A DNA stretch of 64,000 nt, taken from contig NZ_UZWE01000022.1 in the NCBI RefSeq assembly GCF_900631945.1, positions 56,716-120,715 of the forward strand, given 5' to 3'. A program made the translations under genes and the position numbers. Source of the stretch: Paracoccus haematequi (GTDB taxonomy: Bacteria > Pseudomonadota > Alphaproteobacteria > Rhodobacterales > Rhodobacteraceae). Of the stretch, positions 38,475-48,750 are shown piece by piece; position 1 is the stretch's first letter, and each line of letters begins with the position of its first letter. Below the pieces are notes generated by a model, which was given only the letters and a program-made list of their open reading frames with translations, searched no databases and was not told where the DNA came from.

Positions 38475-40001
38475 CTATTCCTCCTCGGCCGCCAGGGTCA
38501 GGTCGGCGACCGGCGCGTCCAGATCGTCCGTGCCAAGCTGCGCGGTGGGCCGGGCCAGGCGCGATTTCGTGACCCAGAACAGCCGTTCCTGCGCGCGGGT
38601 GATGGCGACATAGGCCAGCCGCTTCCACAGGGGGATCCCGGCCTCGGTCCGGTTCGACCAGGCGGCGGCGCTGATATCGGGGCCGAAAACCTGCACGTCG
38701 GGCCATTGCGAGCCTTGCGACTTGTGGATCGTCACCGCCGCGCCGTGCAGGAAGGTCGCCCCCATCCGGGCCGCGAAGGGGATGAAAGGCTCTTCCTCAT
38801 CCGGCAGCTCGATCTTGACGATGCTGGCGGCGGACAGGCGCGGATCCTCGGCCCCGATGACGTGCAGCCGCGAAAAGCCCGGCTTGCGGCCCGGTCCCAG
38901 ATAGACGACCTGCGCGCCCTTGATCAGCCCCCGCGCCTCCAGGTCGATGCGCTTCTTGCGGTGTTTCAGGGGCAGCTCGATTCCGTCGCAGATCAGCGGC
39001 TCTCCGGGCAGCAGCGCGTCGCCCGGCGCGCCATAGGCGGCGCGGAAGGCGTGGATCAGCCGGATCCGCGTGGCGTTGCGCCAGACCAGCACCGGGCTGC
39101 GGGCCATCAGGTCGCTTTCCACCCGTTCCGACCAGACCACCCGGTCGTCGCGCCGTGCGGCGGCGCGGATCTGGCTTTCGAAGCCCTCGAAGGACAGGCT
39201 TTCGTCGGACAGCGCATGGGCCAGATCCAGGATCGGGCTGTCGTCGGCCTGCCGGTGGATGCGGTTCAGGATCAGCCGTTGCGACGGCGCCAGCTTGTCA
39301 AAGACCATCTCGCCCGACTGGCCGACCGGGGCAAGCTGCGCCGGATCGCCGAACAGGACCAGCATGGGAAAGATCTCGCGCAGATCCTCGAACTGCTTTT
39401 CGTCCAGCATGGAGGCCTCGTCGATCAGCCCCACGTCCAGCGAATCCTCGCGCCGTTTCCAGCCGCGGATGAAATCGGACCCGCGCAGCCCGGCCGCCGC
39501 CAGCGCGCCGGGGATCGAGGCGTTCTGGTCGTAAAACGCCTTGGCCCGATCCAGCGCGGCATCCGTCATACCCTCGACCACCGGGCGGTCGCCGGTGCCC
39601 GCCAGCCATTCGGCCAGCTTTTCATATTCCGGGTCATAGACGGGGGTATACAGGATCCGGTGAATCGTCGTCGCCGGAACCCCGCGCATCCGCAGCACGA
39701 AGGCCGCCTTGTTGGTCGGCGCCAGGATCGCCACGCTGCGCCGCTCCTTGCGCTTGCGGCCTTCGTAGTCGCCGCTGACGACCTCGACGCCCGCGTCGCG
39801 CAGCGCCTTGGTGATCTGCGACAGCAGCAGCGTCTTGCCCGACCCGGCCTTGCCGATCACCGCCATCACGCGCCCCTTGCCCGGCTGCGGGGGGTGCAGT
39901 TCGCTGGACAGCAGGTCTATGCCTGCCGCCCCGAAGGCGTCGGCAAGGCTGTCCCAGGCTTCGGCCTGGTCGGGGGAAAGGGTCGGGGCAAGGGCGTTCA
40001 T
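38475..40001 (-). CDS. RecD-like ATP-dependent DNA helicase (SF1B)
   Basis: Superfamily 1 helicase resembling RecD2/exonuclease V alpha. The 508-residue protein has Walker A VIGKAGSGKT (48-57), Walker B VGLIDEASML, the Q-rich motif LFGDPAQLAPVGQ, and C-terminal motifs VTIHKSQGSQWPDVQVFG and YVAITRAQERLFWVT. It lacks the long N-terminal domain of RecD2, so it is a compact solo helicase. No RecB or RecC gene is adjacent. ATG 40001 is the first start; role in repair or recombination is inference. Confidence 0.87.
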   Translation of the reverse strand: MNALAPTLSPDQAEAWDSLADAFGAAGIDLLSSELHPPQPGKGRVMAVIGKAGSGKTLLLSQITKALRDAGVEVVSGDYEGRKRKERRSVAILAPTNKAAFVLRMRGVPATTIHRILYTPVYDPEYEKLAEWLAGTGDRPVVEGMTDAALDRAKAFYDQNASIPGALAAAGLRGSDFIRGWKRREDSLDVGLIDEASMLDEKQFEDLREIFPMLVLFGDPAQLAPVGQSGEMVFDKLAPSQRLILNRIHRQADDSPILDLAHALSDESLSFEGFESQIRAAARRDDRVVWSERVESDLMARSPVLVWRNATRIRLIHAFRAAYGAPGDALLPGEPLICDGIELPLKHRKKRIDLEARGLIKGAQVVYLGPGRKPGFSRLHVIGAEDPRLSAASIVKIELPDEEEPFIPFAARMGATFLHGAAVTIHKSQGSQWPDVQVFGPDISAAAWSNRTEAGIPLWKRLAYVAITRAQERLFWVTKSRLARPTAQLGTDDLDAPVADLTLAAEEE

Positions 40002-40036
40002 GCCGGGGTCTTATCCCGCCCGCCGCCAAAAGCGAA

Positions 40037-40053
40037 GCCGCCTTGTCGGCGGC
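40037..40053 (-). terminator. Weak terminator-like hairpin after gdhA
   Basis: Six-bp stem (40037-40042 with 40048-40053) followed on the minus strand by TTCGCTTTT. It lies 16 bp past the gdhA stop; the T-tract is interrupted. Confidence 0.45.
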
Positions 40054-40068
40054 CCCGCAGTCGCATCG

Positions 40069-41469
<1,401 letters not shown>

Positions 41470-41602
41470 TTATTTCAGGCAAATTAAATGGGAAGTCGCG
41501 ACATATTCGGGCAGGTCGCGCAAGTTGTGGGCAGAACAGGACCGTCCCTGCAACTTTTCAGGCCCTGGCGCGTGTATGAGGGATCATCGAAAGGAACACG
41601 CG

Positions 41603-41809
41603 ATGATCGAGCTGTTCTTCGTCACATGCCTGATCAGCGACCCGCACCGCTGCACCGAACACAGCCTGCTGTTCGAACGGCGCAACGGCATCCAGACCTG
41701 CATGTTGTCCGGCCAGAACGAACTGGCCCGCTGGGTCGCCGCCCATCCGAAGGACCGGGTGTTCGAATGGAAATGCCGCCTGCCCGAGGCAGGCGACACC
41801 AGGATTTAG
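41603..41809 (+). CDS. Small Cys-containing hypothetical protein
   Basis: A 68-residue protein (MIELFFVTCLISDPHRCTEH...) with four Cys: in VTC, HRC, QTC and WKC. No membrane helix or signal is certain; the N-terminus is hydrophobic for about eight residues. AAAGGA lies upstream of ATG 41603. It ends 7 bp before the convergent ccr stop. I recognise no characterised family; four spaced Cys suggest disulfides or a metal site, which is inference. Confidence 0.65.
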   Translation: MIELFFVTCLISDPHRCTEHSLLFERRNGIQTCMLSGQNELARWVAAHPKDRVFEWKCRLPEAGDTRI

Positions 41810-41815
41810 GCCGCG

Positions 41816-43105
41816 TCAGCCGCGACGGGCTTCCAACGCATCCTCGAAGGTGCGCAGCCCGGTGGTCGGGGCCTGAACCAGCACCGACATGTTGCCCGGC
41901 TTGTGCTGGTTGCGATACATCTTCATATGCGCGGCCGGGATTTCCGCCCAAGGAAAGACCTCGGACATGCAGGGATCCAGGCGGCGTTCCAGCATCAGCT
42001 TGTTGGCCGCCGACGCCTGTTTCAGATGCGCGAAATGCGACCCCTGGATGCGCTTCTGGTGCATCCACAGGTAACGCACGTCGAAGGTGCAGTTGAAGCC
42101 TGTGGTGCCCGCGCAGATCACCACCATGCCGCCCTTCTTGCAGACGAGGGTGCTGACCGGGAAGGTCGCCTCGCCCGGATGTTCGAAGACGATGTCGACG
42201 TTGTTGCCCTTGCCGGTGATGTCCCAGATCGCCTTGCCGAACTTGCGCGCCTCGTTGAACCAGTCCTTGTATTCGGGGGTGTTGACCTTGGGCAACTGCC
42301 CCCAGCAGTTGAATTCCTTGCGGTTGATGACGCCCTTGGCGCCCAGGCCCATCACGAAGTCGCGCTTGTCTTCCTCTGAGATGACGCCGATGGCATTGCC
42401 GCCCGCCGCGTTGATCAGCTGGATCGCGTAAGACCCCAAGCCCCCCGAGGCGCCCCAGACCAGCACGTTCATGCCGGGCTTCAATTCGTGCGGCTCGTGC
42501 CCGAACAGCATCCGGTATGCGGTGGCCAGCGTCAGGGTATAGCAGGCCGATTCCTCCCAAGTCAGGTGCCGGGGGCGGGGCATCAGCTGCTGCGACTGGA
42601 CGCGGGTGAACTGGGCGAAGCTGCCGTCCGGGGTCTCATAGCCCCAGATCCGCTGGGTCGGCGAATACATCGGATCGCCGCCGTTGCATTCCTCGTCGTC
42701 GCCGTCGTCCTGGTTGCAATGGACCACGACCTCGTCGCCGACCTTCCAGCGTTTCACCTTGTCGCCCACCGCCCAGACGATCCCCGAGGCGTCGGATCCG
42801 GCGATGTGATAGGGCGCCTTGTGCCCGTCGAAGGGGCTGATCGGCTGGCCCAGCCCGGCCCAGATGCCGTTATAGTTGACGCCCGCCGCCATCACCAGGA
42901 CCAGCACCTCGTTGCTGTCGATGCTGGGGGTTTCGACGACTTCCAGCTGCATCGCCGTGTCGGGTTCGCCATGGCGTTCGCGCCGGATCGCCCAGGCGTG
43001 CATTTTCGCCGGAACATGGCCCAGGGGCGGCATCTCGCCGATGTCGTACAGATCCTTCACAGGGGCGTCATAGGGGGCGATCGGAGTAGGGGAATCGAGG
43101 GCCAT
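41816..43105 (-). CDS. ccr: Crotonyl-CoA carboxylase/reductase
   Basis: Key enzyme of the ethylmalonyl-CoA pathway: reductive carboxylation of crotonyl-CoA to ethylmalonyl-CoA with NADPH. The 429-residue medium-chain dehydrogenase-like protein starts MALDSPTPIAPYDAPVKDLY behind AAGGAG, with GVNYNGIWAGLGQPISPFD, the NADPH loop GASGGLG (218-224) and the C-terminal HQKRIQGSHFAHLKQA. An open frame extends another 81 residues upstream across the promoter and is rejected. Divergent from ecm, which acts later in the same pathway. Confidence 0.97.
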   Translation of the reverse strand: MALDSPTPIAPYDAPVKDLYDIGEMPPLGHVPAKMHAWAIRRERHGEPDTAMQLEVVETPSIDSNEVLVLVMAAGVNYNGIWAGLGQPISPFDGHKAPYHIAGSDASGIVWAVGDKVKRWKVGDEVVVHCNQDDGDDEECNGGDPMYSPTQRIWGYETPDGSFAQFTRVQSQQLMPRPRHLTWEESACYTLTLATAYRMLFGHEPHELKPGMNVLVWGASGGLGSYAIQLINAAGGNAIGVISEEDKRDFVMGLGAKGVINRKEFNCWGQLPKVNTPEYKDWFNEARKFGKAIWDITGKGNNVDIVFEHPGEATFPVSTLVCKKGGMVVICAGTTGFNCTFDVRYLWMHQKRIQGSHFAHLKQASAANKLMLERRLDPCMSEVFPWAEIPAAHMKMYRNQHKPGNMSVLVQAPTTGLRTFEDALEARRG

Positions 43106-43167
43106 GCGCGTCTCCTTGTCGTGCCGCGGCGCAGAATCGCCGGGTGTCTGGCACAAGTGGTATGAAG

Positions 43168-43203
43168 ACTTGCGCAACATTGCAACAACGATGCAGATAT
43201 AAT
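43168..43203. promoter_or_regulatory. Candidate operator and -10 box between ccr and ecm
   Basis: TTGCGCAA (43170-43177) is followed two bases later by TTGCAA (43180-43185). On the + strand a perfect TATAAT is at 43198-43203, facing ecm. The ScfR-family regulator PccR of Rhodobacter is known to bind paired TTTGCAAA sites; this TTGC-based pair is related but not identical. Assignment to such a regulator is inference. Confidence 0.45.
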
Positions 43204-43313
43204 CGCAATAAAATGTCCGAAAGTCGCATATCCTTGCCGCGCTGCGGCGAATTGACGGCGCATGTTTGTTTCTATATTCCTTTCTGGACCGAAAGATTGT
43301 TGCGAGGTGGCCG

Positions 43314-45272
43314 ATGGCTGACAAGGACAAACCCTGGCTGTTCCGCACCTATGCGGGCCATTCCACGGCCGAGAAGTCGAACGCGCTGTATCGCGGCAAC
43401 TTGGCCAAGGGACAGACCGGACTGTCGGTGGCCTTCGACCTGCCGACCCAGACCGGCTATGACAGCGATCACGTCCTGGCGCGGGGCGAGGTCGGCAAGG
43501 TCGGCGTTCCCATCTGCCATCTGGGCGACATGCGGGCGCTGTTCGACCGGATCCCGCTGGAACAGATGAACACCTCGATGACGATCAACGCGACGGCGCC
43601 TTGGCTGCTGTCGCTCTACATCGCCGTGGCCGAGGAGCAGGGGGCGGACATCGCCAAGCTGCAAGGCACGGTGCAGAACGACCTTATCAAGGAATACCTG
43701 TCGCGCGGCACCTATATCTGCCCGCCGAAGCCCTCGCTGGCGATGATCACGGACGTGGCGGCCTACACGCGGGAACACCTGCCCAAGTGGAACCCGATGA
43801 ACGTCTGTTCCTATCACCTGCAAGAGGCCGGGGCGACGCCGCAGCAGGAACTGGCCTATGCGCTGGCGACCGCCATTGCCGTGCTGGACGACCTGAAGGG
43901 CAAGGTGCCGTCTGATACCTTCCCCGAGATGGTGGGCCGCATCAGCTTCTTCGTGAACGCGGGCATCCGCTTCGTGACCGAGATGTGCAAGATGCGCGCC
44001 TTCACCGAACTGTGGGACGAGATCACGCGCGACCGCTATGGCATCGCGGATGAAAAATACCGCCGCTTCCGCTATGGGGTGCAGGTCAACAGCCTGGGCC
44101 TGACCGAGCAGCAGCCGGAAAACAATGTCTACCGCATCCTGCTGGAGATGCTGGCCGTCACGCTGTCGAAAAACGCCCGCGCCCGTGCCGTGCAACTGCC
44201 TGCCTGGAACGAGGCGCTGGGCCTGCCGCGCCCCTGGGACCAGCAATGGTCGCTGCGGATGCAGCAGATCGTCGCCTATGAAACGGATCTGCTGGAATAT
44301 GGCGACCTGTTCGACGGCAATCCGGTGATTGCCGCCAAGGTCGAGGAACTGAAACAGGGCGCGCGCGACGAATTGCGCCTGTTGGACGAGATGGGCGGGG
44401 CGATCGCCGCCATCGACTATATGAAGGCGCGGCTGGTCGAATCGAATGCCGAGCGTCTGGGACGGATCGAGACCAACCAGACGGTCGTGGTCGGCGTGAA
44501 CCGCTGGCAGCAGGGAGAGCCTTCGCCGCTGACGGCGGGCGATGGCGGGATCATGGTGGTCGATCCGGCGGTGGAACAGGACCAGATCGCCCGGCTGCAC
44601 GCCTGGCGGCAGGCCCGCGACGAAGGCGCGGTGCAGCTTGCGCTTGGCGCGTTGCGCGATGCGGCCCGGCGGGGGCAAAATGTCATGCCCTGGTCCATCG
44701 CGGCGGCCAAGGCCGGGGCCACGACCGGCGAATGGGCGGGCGTCATGCGCCAGGTCCATGGCGAATATCGCGGCCCGACAGGGGTGTCCGCCAGCCCGTC
44801 GAACCGCACCGAGGGGCTGGAGGAGATCCGCGAGGCCGTCGATGCGGTCAGCGCCCGCCTGGGACGGCGGCTGAAATTCGTGGTCGGTAAGCCGGGCCTG
44901 GACGGCCATTCCAACGGCGCCGAGCAGATCGCCTTCCGCGCCCGTGATTGCGGCATGGACATCACCTATGAAGGCATCCGCCTGACCCCCGAACAGATCG
45001 TCACCCGCGCGCAGGAAGAAGACGCCCATGTCATCGGCCTGTCGATCCTGTCGGGCAGCCATATGCCCCTGATCGAGGATCTGATGGCGCGGATCCGTGC
45101 GGCGGGCCTGGCCCATGTCCCGGTGATCGTCGGCGGCATCATCCCGGACGAGGATGCGGCACGGCTGCGCGCAATGGGCGTGGCGCGGGTCTATACGCCC
45201 AAGGACTTCCAGTTGAACGCGATCATGATGGATATCGTGGCCCTGGTGGAACCCAGCGTCGAGGCAGCCTGA
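43314..45272 (+). CDS. ecm: (2R)-ethylmalonyl-CoA mutase
   Basis: Adenosylcobalamin-dependent mutase converting ethylmalonyl-CoA to methylsuccinyl-CoA. The 652-residue protein has the mutase barrel (WLFRTYAGHSTAEKSNALYR, FDLPTQTGYDSDH) and C-terminal B12 domain with the base-off motif Asp530-x-His532-x-x-Gly535 (GLDGHSNG), then SILSGSH and GGIIPDEDA. Single-polypeptide form with start MADKDKPW behind GAGGTGG; upstream frame is not family-like. Formerly annotated MeaA. Shares the control region with ccr. Confidence 0.96.
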   Translation: MADKDKPWLFRTYAGHSTAEKSNALYRGNLAKGQTGLSVAFDLPTQTGYDSDHVLARGEVGKVGVPICHLGDMRALFDRIPLEQMNTSMTINATAPWLLSLYIAVAEEQGADIAKLQGTVQNDLIKEYLSRGTYICPPKPSLAMITDVAAYTREHLPKWNPMNVCSYHLQEAGATPQQELAYALATAIAVLDDLKGKVPSDTFPEMVGRISFFVNAGIRFVTEMCKMRAFTELWDEITRDRYGIADEKYRRFRYGVQVNSLGLTEQQPENNVYRILLEMLAVTLSKNARARAVQLPAWNEALGLPRPWDQQWSLRMQQIVAYETDLLEYGDLFDGNPVIAAKVEELKQGARDELRLLDEMGGAIAAIDYMKARLVESNAERLGRIETNQTVVVGVNRWQQGEPSPLTAGDGGIMVVDPAVEQDQIARLHAWRQARDEGAVQLALGALRDAARRGQNVMPWSIAAAKAGATTGEWAGVMRQVHGEYRGPTGVSASPSNRTEGLEEIREAVDAVSARLGRRLKFVVGKPGLDGHSNGAEQIAFRARDCGMDITYEGIRLTPEQIVTRAQEEDAHVIGLSILSGSHMPLIEDLMARIRAAGLAHVPVIVGGIIPDEDAARLRAMGVARVYTPKDFQLNAIMMDIVALVEPSVEAA

Positions 45273-45285
45273 CGCCGCCCTTTTC

Positions 45286-45338
45286 ACCTTTGTTCAAATA
45301 TCCCGAGGGAGTCCCGCAGGGACGGGGGCAGCGCCCCC
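45286..45338 (-). repeat. 3'-end repeat element, copy E (after rpmE)
   Basis: Minus orientation downstream of rpmE and its terminator: hairpin G5C/GC5 (45324-45329 with 45333-45338), a second GTCCC/GGGAC stem (45311-45323), then CTCGGGATATTTG (box complement 45295-45303) and AACAAAGGTGAAAA. It also lies at the end of the convergent ecm. Confidence 0.72.
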
Positions 45339-45350
45339 ATCCTGCACCGC

Positions 45351-45380
45351 AAAAGGAAACGCCGCCCGGTCGGGGCGGCG
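45351..45380 (-). terminator. Intrinsic terminator downstream of rpmE
   Basis: Eight-bp GC stem (45360-45367 with 45373-45380, loop GGTCG), followed on the minus strand by TTTCCTTTT (complement of 45351-45359). Begins 24 bp after the rpmE stop. Confidence 0.8.
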
Positions 45381-45404
45381 CTTCGCACTTCCAGGGTCGG
45401 GCAA

Positions 45405-45626
45405 TCAGAAGCCCAGGCCCGCGTATTTCGACTTGAACTTCGACACGCGGCCGCCGGTATCCATCAGCTTGGCCGAACCGCCGGTCCAGGCCGGGTGCGA
45501 GGTCGGGTCGATGTCCAGGGCCATGGTCGCGCCTTCCGAACCCCAGGTCGAACGGGTCTGGTAGGTGGTGCCATCGGTCATCTTGATCTCGATGGTGTGG
45601 TAATCGGGATGAATGTCTTTTCTCAT
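45405..45626 (-). CDS. rpmE: 50S ribosomal protein L31
   Basis: Large-subunit protein of 73 residues, starting [19 protein letters not shown] and containing the L31 pattern SHPAWTGG. The zinc-binding Cys residues of the C+ form are absent, so this is the Cys-less type. Eleven bp downstream of rplS, so co-transcribed; terminator follows. Confidence 0.95.
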   Translation of the reverse strand: MRKDIHPDYHTIEIKMTDGTTYQTRSTWGSEGATMALDIDPTSHPAWTGGSAKLMDTGGRVSKFKSKYAGLGF

Positions 45627-45637
45627 CGGATGATCCC

Positions 45638-46021
45638 TCAGGCTTTCGCGTCGGACAGCGGGCGATAGTTGGTTTTCTCGACGATCCGCGCCGATTTGCC
45701 GCGACGGTCGCGCAGATAGTACAGCTTGGCGCGGCGGACCTTGCCGCGGCGCACGACCTCGATCGAATCGATGTTGGTCGAATACAGCGGGAACACCCGT
45801 TCCACGCCTTCGCCAAAGCTGATCTTGCGCACGGTGAAGCTGGCGGCCAGCGTCGCGCCGCCCTTGCGGCCGATGCAGACGCCTTCATACATCTGCACGC
45901 GCGACCGGGTGCCCTCGGTCACCTTATAGCCGACGCGCACGGTGTCGCCGGCCTTGAAATCCGGGATGGTCTTGCCGAGCTGGGCGATCTGCTCGGCTTC
46001 GAGTTCTGCGATCAGGTTCAT
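45638..46021 (-). CDS. rplS: 50S ribosomal protein L19
   Basis: Located at the 30S-50S interface. The 127-residue protein begins [12 protein letters not shown] with [38 protein letters not shown] and [28 protein letters not shown], all standard L19 segments. Its start overlaps the trmD stop (ATGA). Confidence 0.97.
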   Translation of the reverse strand: MNLIAELEAEQIAQLGKTIPDFKAGDTVRVGYKVTEGTRSRVQMYEGVCIGRKGGATLAASFTVRKISFGEGVERVFPLYSTNIDSIEVVRRGKVRRAKLYYLRDRRGKSARIVEKTNYRPLSDAKA

Positions 46022-46893
46022 CGCCTGGGTTCCTTGTCATGCTCGCGGTAGCCCCGCGATTGGTCTGATGCGCCCGAGAGCTGTCGGTCCTTTGCCGGGT
46101 CCACGGGCCGGTCGGCCCATGCCCGCCACAGGTCGGGGCGGCGTTGCTTGGTCAGCCTTTCGGCCTCACTGGCCCGCCAACGCTGAATGGCCGCGTGATT
46201 GCCGGACAGCAGAACCTCCGGTATCTCGCGGCCTTCCCATTGGGCGGGCTTCGTGAACTGGGGGGCTTCAAGAAGGCCCCTGTTGCCGATGGAAAAGGAT
46301 TCCTCGGCCAGAGAGTCGTGATTCCCCAGCACGCGCGGTATAAGCCGGACCGTCGCGTCGATCAAGACCTGAGCGGCGATCTCTCCTCCGGTCAGGACAT
46401 AGTCGCCGATGCTGATTTCCTCGACATCATGGGCGTCCAGGACGCGCTGGTCCACCCCTTCGAACCTGCCGCAGATCAGGGTGACGCCGTTGCCCCCCGC
46501 CAATTCGCGGGCGCGCGCCTGCGTCAAGGGCGCGCCGCGCGGCGACATGTAGATCACCGGGCGCGGGCTGCCTCGGCGGGCCTCGTGCAGGGCCGCGTCC
46601 ATCACGTCGGCGCGGATCACCATGCCCGCGCCGCCGCCGGCGGGCGTGTCGTCCACGTTGCGGTGCCTGCCGATGCCGAAATCGCGCAGGGGCACGGTGC
46701 GCAGGTTCCACAACCCCTGCGCCAGCGCCTTGCCGGTCAGCGACAGGCCCAGGATGCCGGGGAAGGCCTCGGGGAACAGGGTGACGATGCTGGCGGTCCA
46801 GGCGCCCGCGACCTGCGGTTCGGCCATCAGCTGGCGGGGGCGCAGGCTGGCTGTGATCGACAGGCGGCCGTGGGATTTGGGCGGCTCACTCAT
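46018..46893 (-). CDS. trmD: tRNA (guanine-N1)-methyltransferase TrmD
   Basis: SPOUT-class methyltransferase forming m1G37. The 291-residue protein has the knot motifs [22 protein letters not shown] and [17 protein letters not shown], and the C-terminal [25 protein letters not shown]. It is longer than E. coli TrmD (255) owing to N- and C-terminal extensions. ATG 46893 overlaps rimM by 8 bp; an internal ATG at 46827 (MAEPQVAG) is the alternative start. Confidence 0.95.
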   Translation of the reverse strand: MSEPPKSHGRLSITASLRPRQLMAEPQVAGAWTASIVTLFPEAFPGILGLSLTGKALAQGLWNLRTVPLRDFGIGRHRNVDDTPAGGGAGMVIRADVMDAALHEARRGSPRPVIYMSPRGAPLTQARARELAGGNGVTLICGRFEGVDQRVLDAHDVEEISIGDYVLTGGEIAAQVLIDATVRLIPRVLGNHDSLAEESFSIGNRGLLEAPQFTKPAQWEGREIPEVLLSGNHAAIQRWRASEAERLTKQRRPDLWRAWADRPVDPAKDRQLSGASDQSRGYREHDKEPRR

Positions 46894-47386
46894 CGGTGGC
46901 GGGCGGATCGGCGACGATGCGCTTCGCCGCCAGATCGACGGTCGGCACCACGGCGCGGGTAAAGGGCAGCAGCATAATGTCCTTGCCGCCCACGACTTCC
47001 AGAATGTCGCCCGCGCCGTGGTCGAAGATCGCCCGGACCCGGCCCAGCACGGCGCCGCCGGTATCGACGACCTCCAGCCCGATCAGGTCGGCGTGATAGA
47101 ATTCGTCGTCGGGAAGCGAGGGCAGGGCGGATCGCGGCGCCCAGAGGGTCACGCCCCGCAGCGCCTCGGCATCCTCGCGCGTGGCCACGCCCGACAGGCG
47201 CGCGCCAAGGCCGCCGGTGACGGGGCGGGTCAGTTTCACGGTGAAGCTGCGCTTGCCGTCCTCGGTCGTCAGGGGGGTGTATGTGGCGATGTCCGACGGC
47301 TCGGCGCAGAAGCTTTTCAGCCGCACCTCGCCCCGGACCCCGAAGGCCCCGGCGATCGCGCCCACGCAGATGCGGTCTTCAGTCAT
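46886..47386 (-). CDS. rimM: Ribosome maturation factor RimM
   Basis: Assists 30S head assembly by binding S19. The 166-residue product has the N-terminal RimM beta-barrel ([21 protein letters not shown]) and C-terminal PRC-barrel ([25 protein letters not shown]). Sits between rpsP and trmD as in most bacteria. Confidence 0.96.
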   Translation of the reverse strand: MTEDRICVGAIAGAFGVRGEVRLKSFCAEPSDIATYTPLTTEDGKRSFTVKLTRPVTGGLGARLSGVATREDAEALRGVTLWAPRSALPSLPDDEFYHADLIGLEVVDTGGAVLGRVRAIFDHGAGDILEVVGGKDIMLLPFTRAVVPTVDLAAKRIVADPPATDE

Positions 47387-47433
47387 GCGGCCCCCGCGAT
47401 GGCAAAGGGCGGGGTCGCCCCCGCCCGTCGTGA

Positions 47434-47790
47434 TTATTCGGCCTCGGCCGGGGCGGCGGCCTTCGCGGCCTTTTCCTCGGCGCGCTGCTTGGCTTTCTTG
47501 CCCGGCTCTGCCTTCTTCATGTTGGCGCGGTTGGCTTTCTCGCGGACGCCGGCGGCTTCCAGGAAGCGGGCCACGCGGTCGGTCGGCTGGGCGCCCTGGT
47601 CCAGCCAGTGCTTGGCGCGGTCCAGGTCCAGCTTGATGCGGTCCTCGCTGTCTTTCGCCAGCAGCGGGTTGTAGGTGCCCAGCTTTTCCAGGAAGCGGCC
47701 GTCGCGCGGCATGCGCGAATCGGACACGACGATGGCGTAATGCGGGCGCTTTTTGCTGCCGCCACGGGCCAGACGGATTTTCGTTGCCAT
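47434..47790 (-). CDS. rpsP: 30S ribosomal protein S16
   Basis: The 118-residue protein begins [35 protein letters not shown], a canonical S16 start, and ends with an extended Lys/Ala/Glu-rich tail (about 30 residues, [20 protein letters not shown]) common in alphaproteobacteria. Heads the rpsP-rimM-trmD-rplS-rpmE series. Confidence 0.97.
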   Translation of the reverse strand: MATKIRLARGGSKKRPHYAIVVSDSRMPRDGRFLEKLGTYNPLLAKDSEDRIKLDLDRAKHWLDQGAQPTDRVARFLEAAGVREKANRANMKKAEPGKKAKQRAEEKAAKAAAPAEAE

Positions 47791-47831
47791 TGGGTTTCTC
47801 CTTTAGAATGGCGTGGTGGGGCGGCGCCCCG

Positions 47832-48125
47832 TCAGGATTGGAAGGTCTCGTGATGCCGGATCACTTCGGCGATCACGAAGTTGAGGAATTTGCGCGCGAA
47901 TTCCGGGTCCAGGTCGGCCTCGCGCGCGAGGCGTTCCAGCCGTTCGATCTGCTGCGCTTCGCGGGCGGGATCGGACGGCGGAAGATCGTGTTCCGCCTTG
48001 AGGCGGCCGACGGATTGGGTGTGCTTGAAGCGTTCGGCCAGCGTATAGACAAGGATCGCGTCCAGCCGGTCGATGCTGGCGCGATGTTCCTTAAGCAGTT
48101 CGGCGGCGCGGGTCACGGCGTCCAT
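47832..48125 (-). CDS. Chorismate mutase, AroQ class
   Basis: A 97-residue AroQ-fold chorismate mutase. The helix [25 protein letters not shown], Lys of [11 protein letters not shown], and [12 protein letters not shown] provide the usual catalytic Arg/Lys/Asp pattern. ATG 48125 is chosen; an open frame further upstream runs through a hairpin element and is improbable. It sits directly ahead of rpsP in the same direction (41-bp gap). This is the second chorismate mutase in the window; the other (7595-7894) is only distantly similar. Confidence 0.87.
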   Translation of the reverse strand: MDAVTRAAELLKEHRASIDRLDAILVYTLAERFKHTQSVGRLKAEHDLPPSDPAREAQQIERLERLAREADLDPEFARKFLNFVIAEVIRHHETFQS

Positions 48126-48154
48126 GGGCTGGGCTCCGGCTGATGGGGGTGGCG

Positions 48155-48177
48155 CCGGGGGGCCGTCTGCCCCCCGG
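48155..48177. repeat. Degenerate copy of the 3'-end hairpin (no GGATATTTG box)
   Basis: Perfect nine-bp stem (48155-48163 with 48169-48177, loop CGTCT) followed on the + strand by GGACCCGCTGAACATG. Resembles copies C and F but the GGATATTTG box is missing and it is antisense to both flanking genes. Confidence 0.5.
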
Positions 48178-48216
48178 ACCCGCTGAACATGTTTCGGCAC
48201 AGAAAACAGGACCGGG

Positions 48217-48750
48217 TCATGCGTCACCTTTGGGGTGGCGATAGACAAGACAGGGCATGTCGCGGATCACCGTTTCGCTTTCGATCTGCGCGCCAAGCCG
48301 CTCGGCCAGACGACGCGAACGGGCGTTATCGCGGTGGATCAGCGAGATGACCGGGCCAAGGCCCATCTGCGTCTGGGCGTGGCGGCGGGCGGCAAGGGCG
48401 GCTTCATGGGCGATGCCGCGGCCTTCGAAGCCTTCATAGATGTGCCAGCCCAGTTCGGGTTCCGGCCAGTCGATATGGTGGCCGATGCCGGTGCGGCCCG
48501 CGGTCTGGCCGCTGGCCTTGTCCTCGATCATCCACCAGCCGAAGCCGCGCAGGGTCCAGTGGCCGATCAGGCCGGTCAGCGAGGTCCAGCCGTCCCAGGG
48601 TCTGCCGGGGCCGCCGACGAAGCGGGCGCGGTCCGAGGTGGCGAAGCAAGTGATCGCATCCAGATCCGACAGGCGCGGCGCACGCAGGATAAGGCGATCA
48701 GTTTCGATTACCGGAATGCTGACCGAGATGGTTTGGGTCAAAGACGTCAT
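48217..48750 (-). CDS. GNAT family N-acetyltransferase
   Basis: A 177-residue GNAT of the RimJ/RimL-like group: IETDRLILRAPRLSDLDAI, the acetyl-CoA loop GWHIYEGFEGRGIAHEAALAA, and RDNARSRRLAERLGAQIE. Start overlaps the ffh stop (ATGA), so it is translationally coupled to the SRP gene. Substrate unknown. Confidence 0.88.
   Translation of the reverse strand: MTSLTQTISVSIPVIETDRLILRAPRLSDLDAITCFATSDRARFVGGPGRPWDGWTSLTGLIGHWTLRGFGWWMIEDKASGQTAGRTGIGHHIDWPEPELGWHIYEGFEGRGIAHEAALAARRHAQTQMGLGPVISLIHRDNARSRRLAERLGAQIESETVIRDMPCLVYRHPKGDA

Noticed and set aside
48126..48248. N-terminal extension of the second chorismate mutase to 138 residues
   Set aside because: The added Pro-rich part runs through the GC hairpin at 48155-48177 and overlaps the GNAT 3' end; the 97-residue form matches AroQ length.
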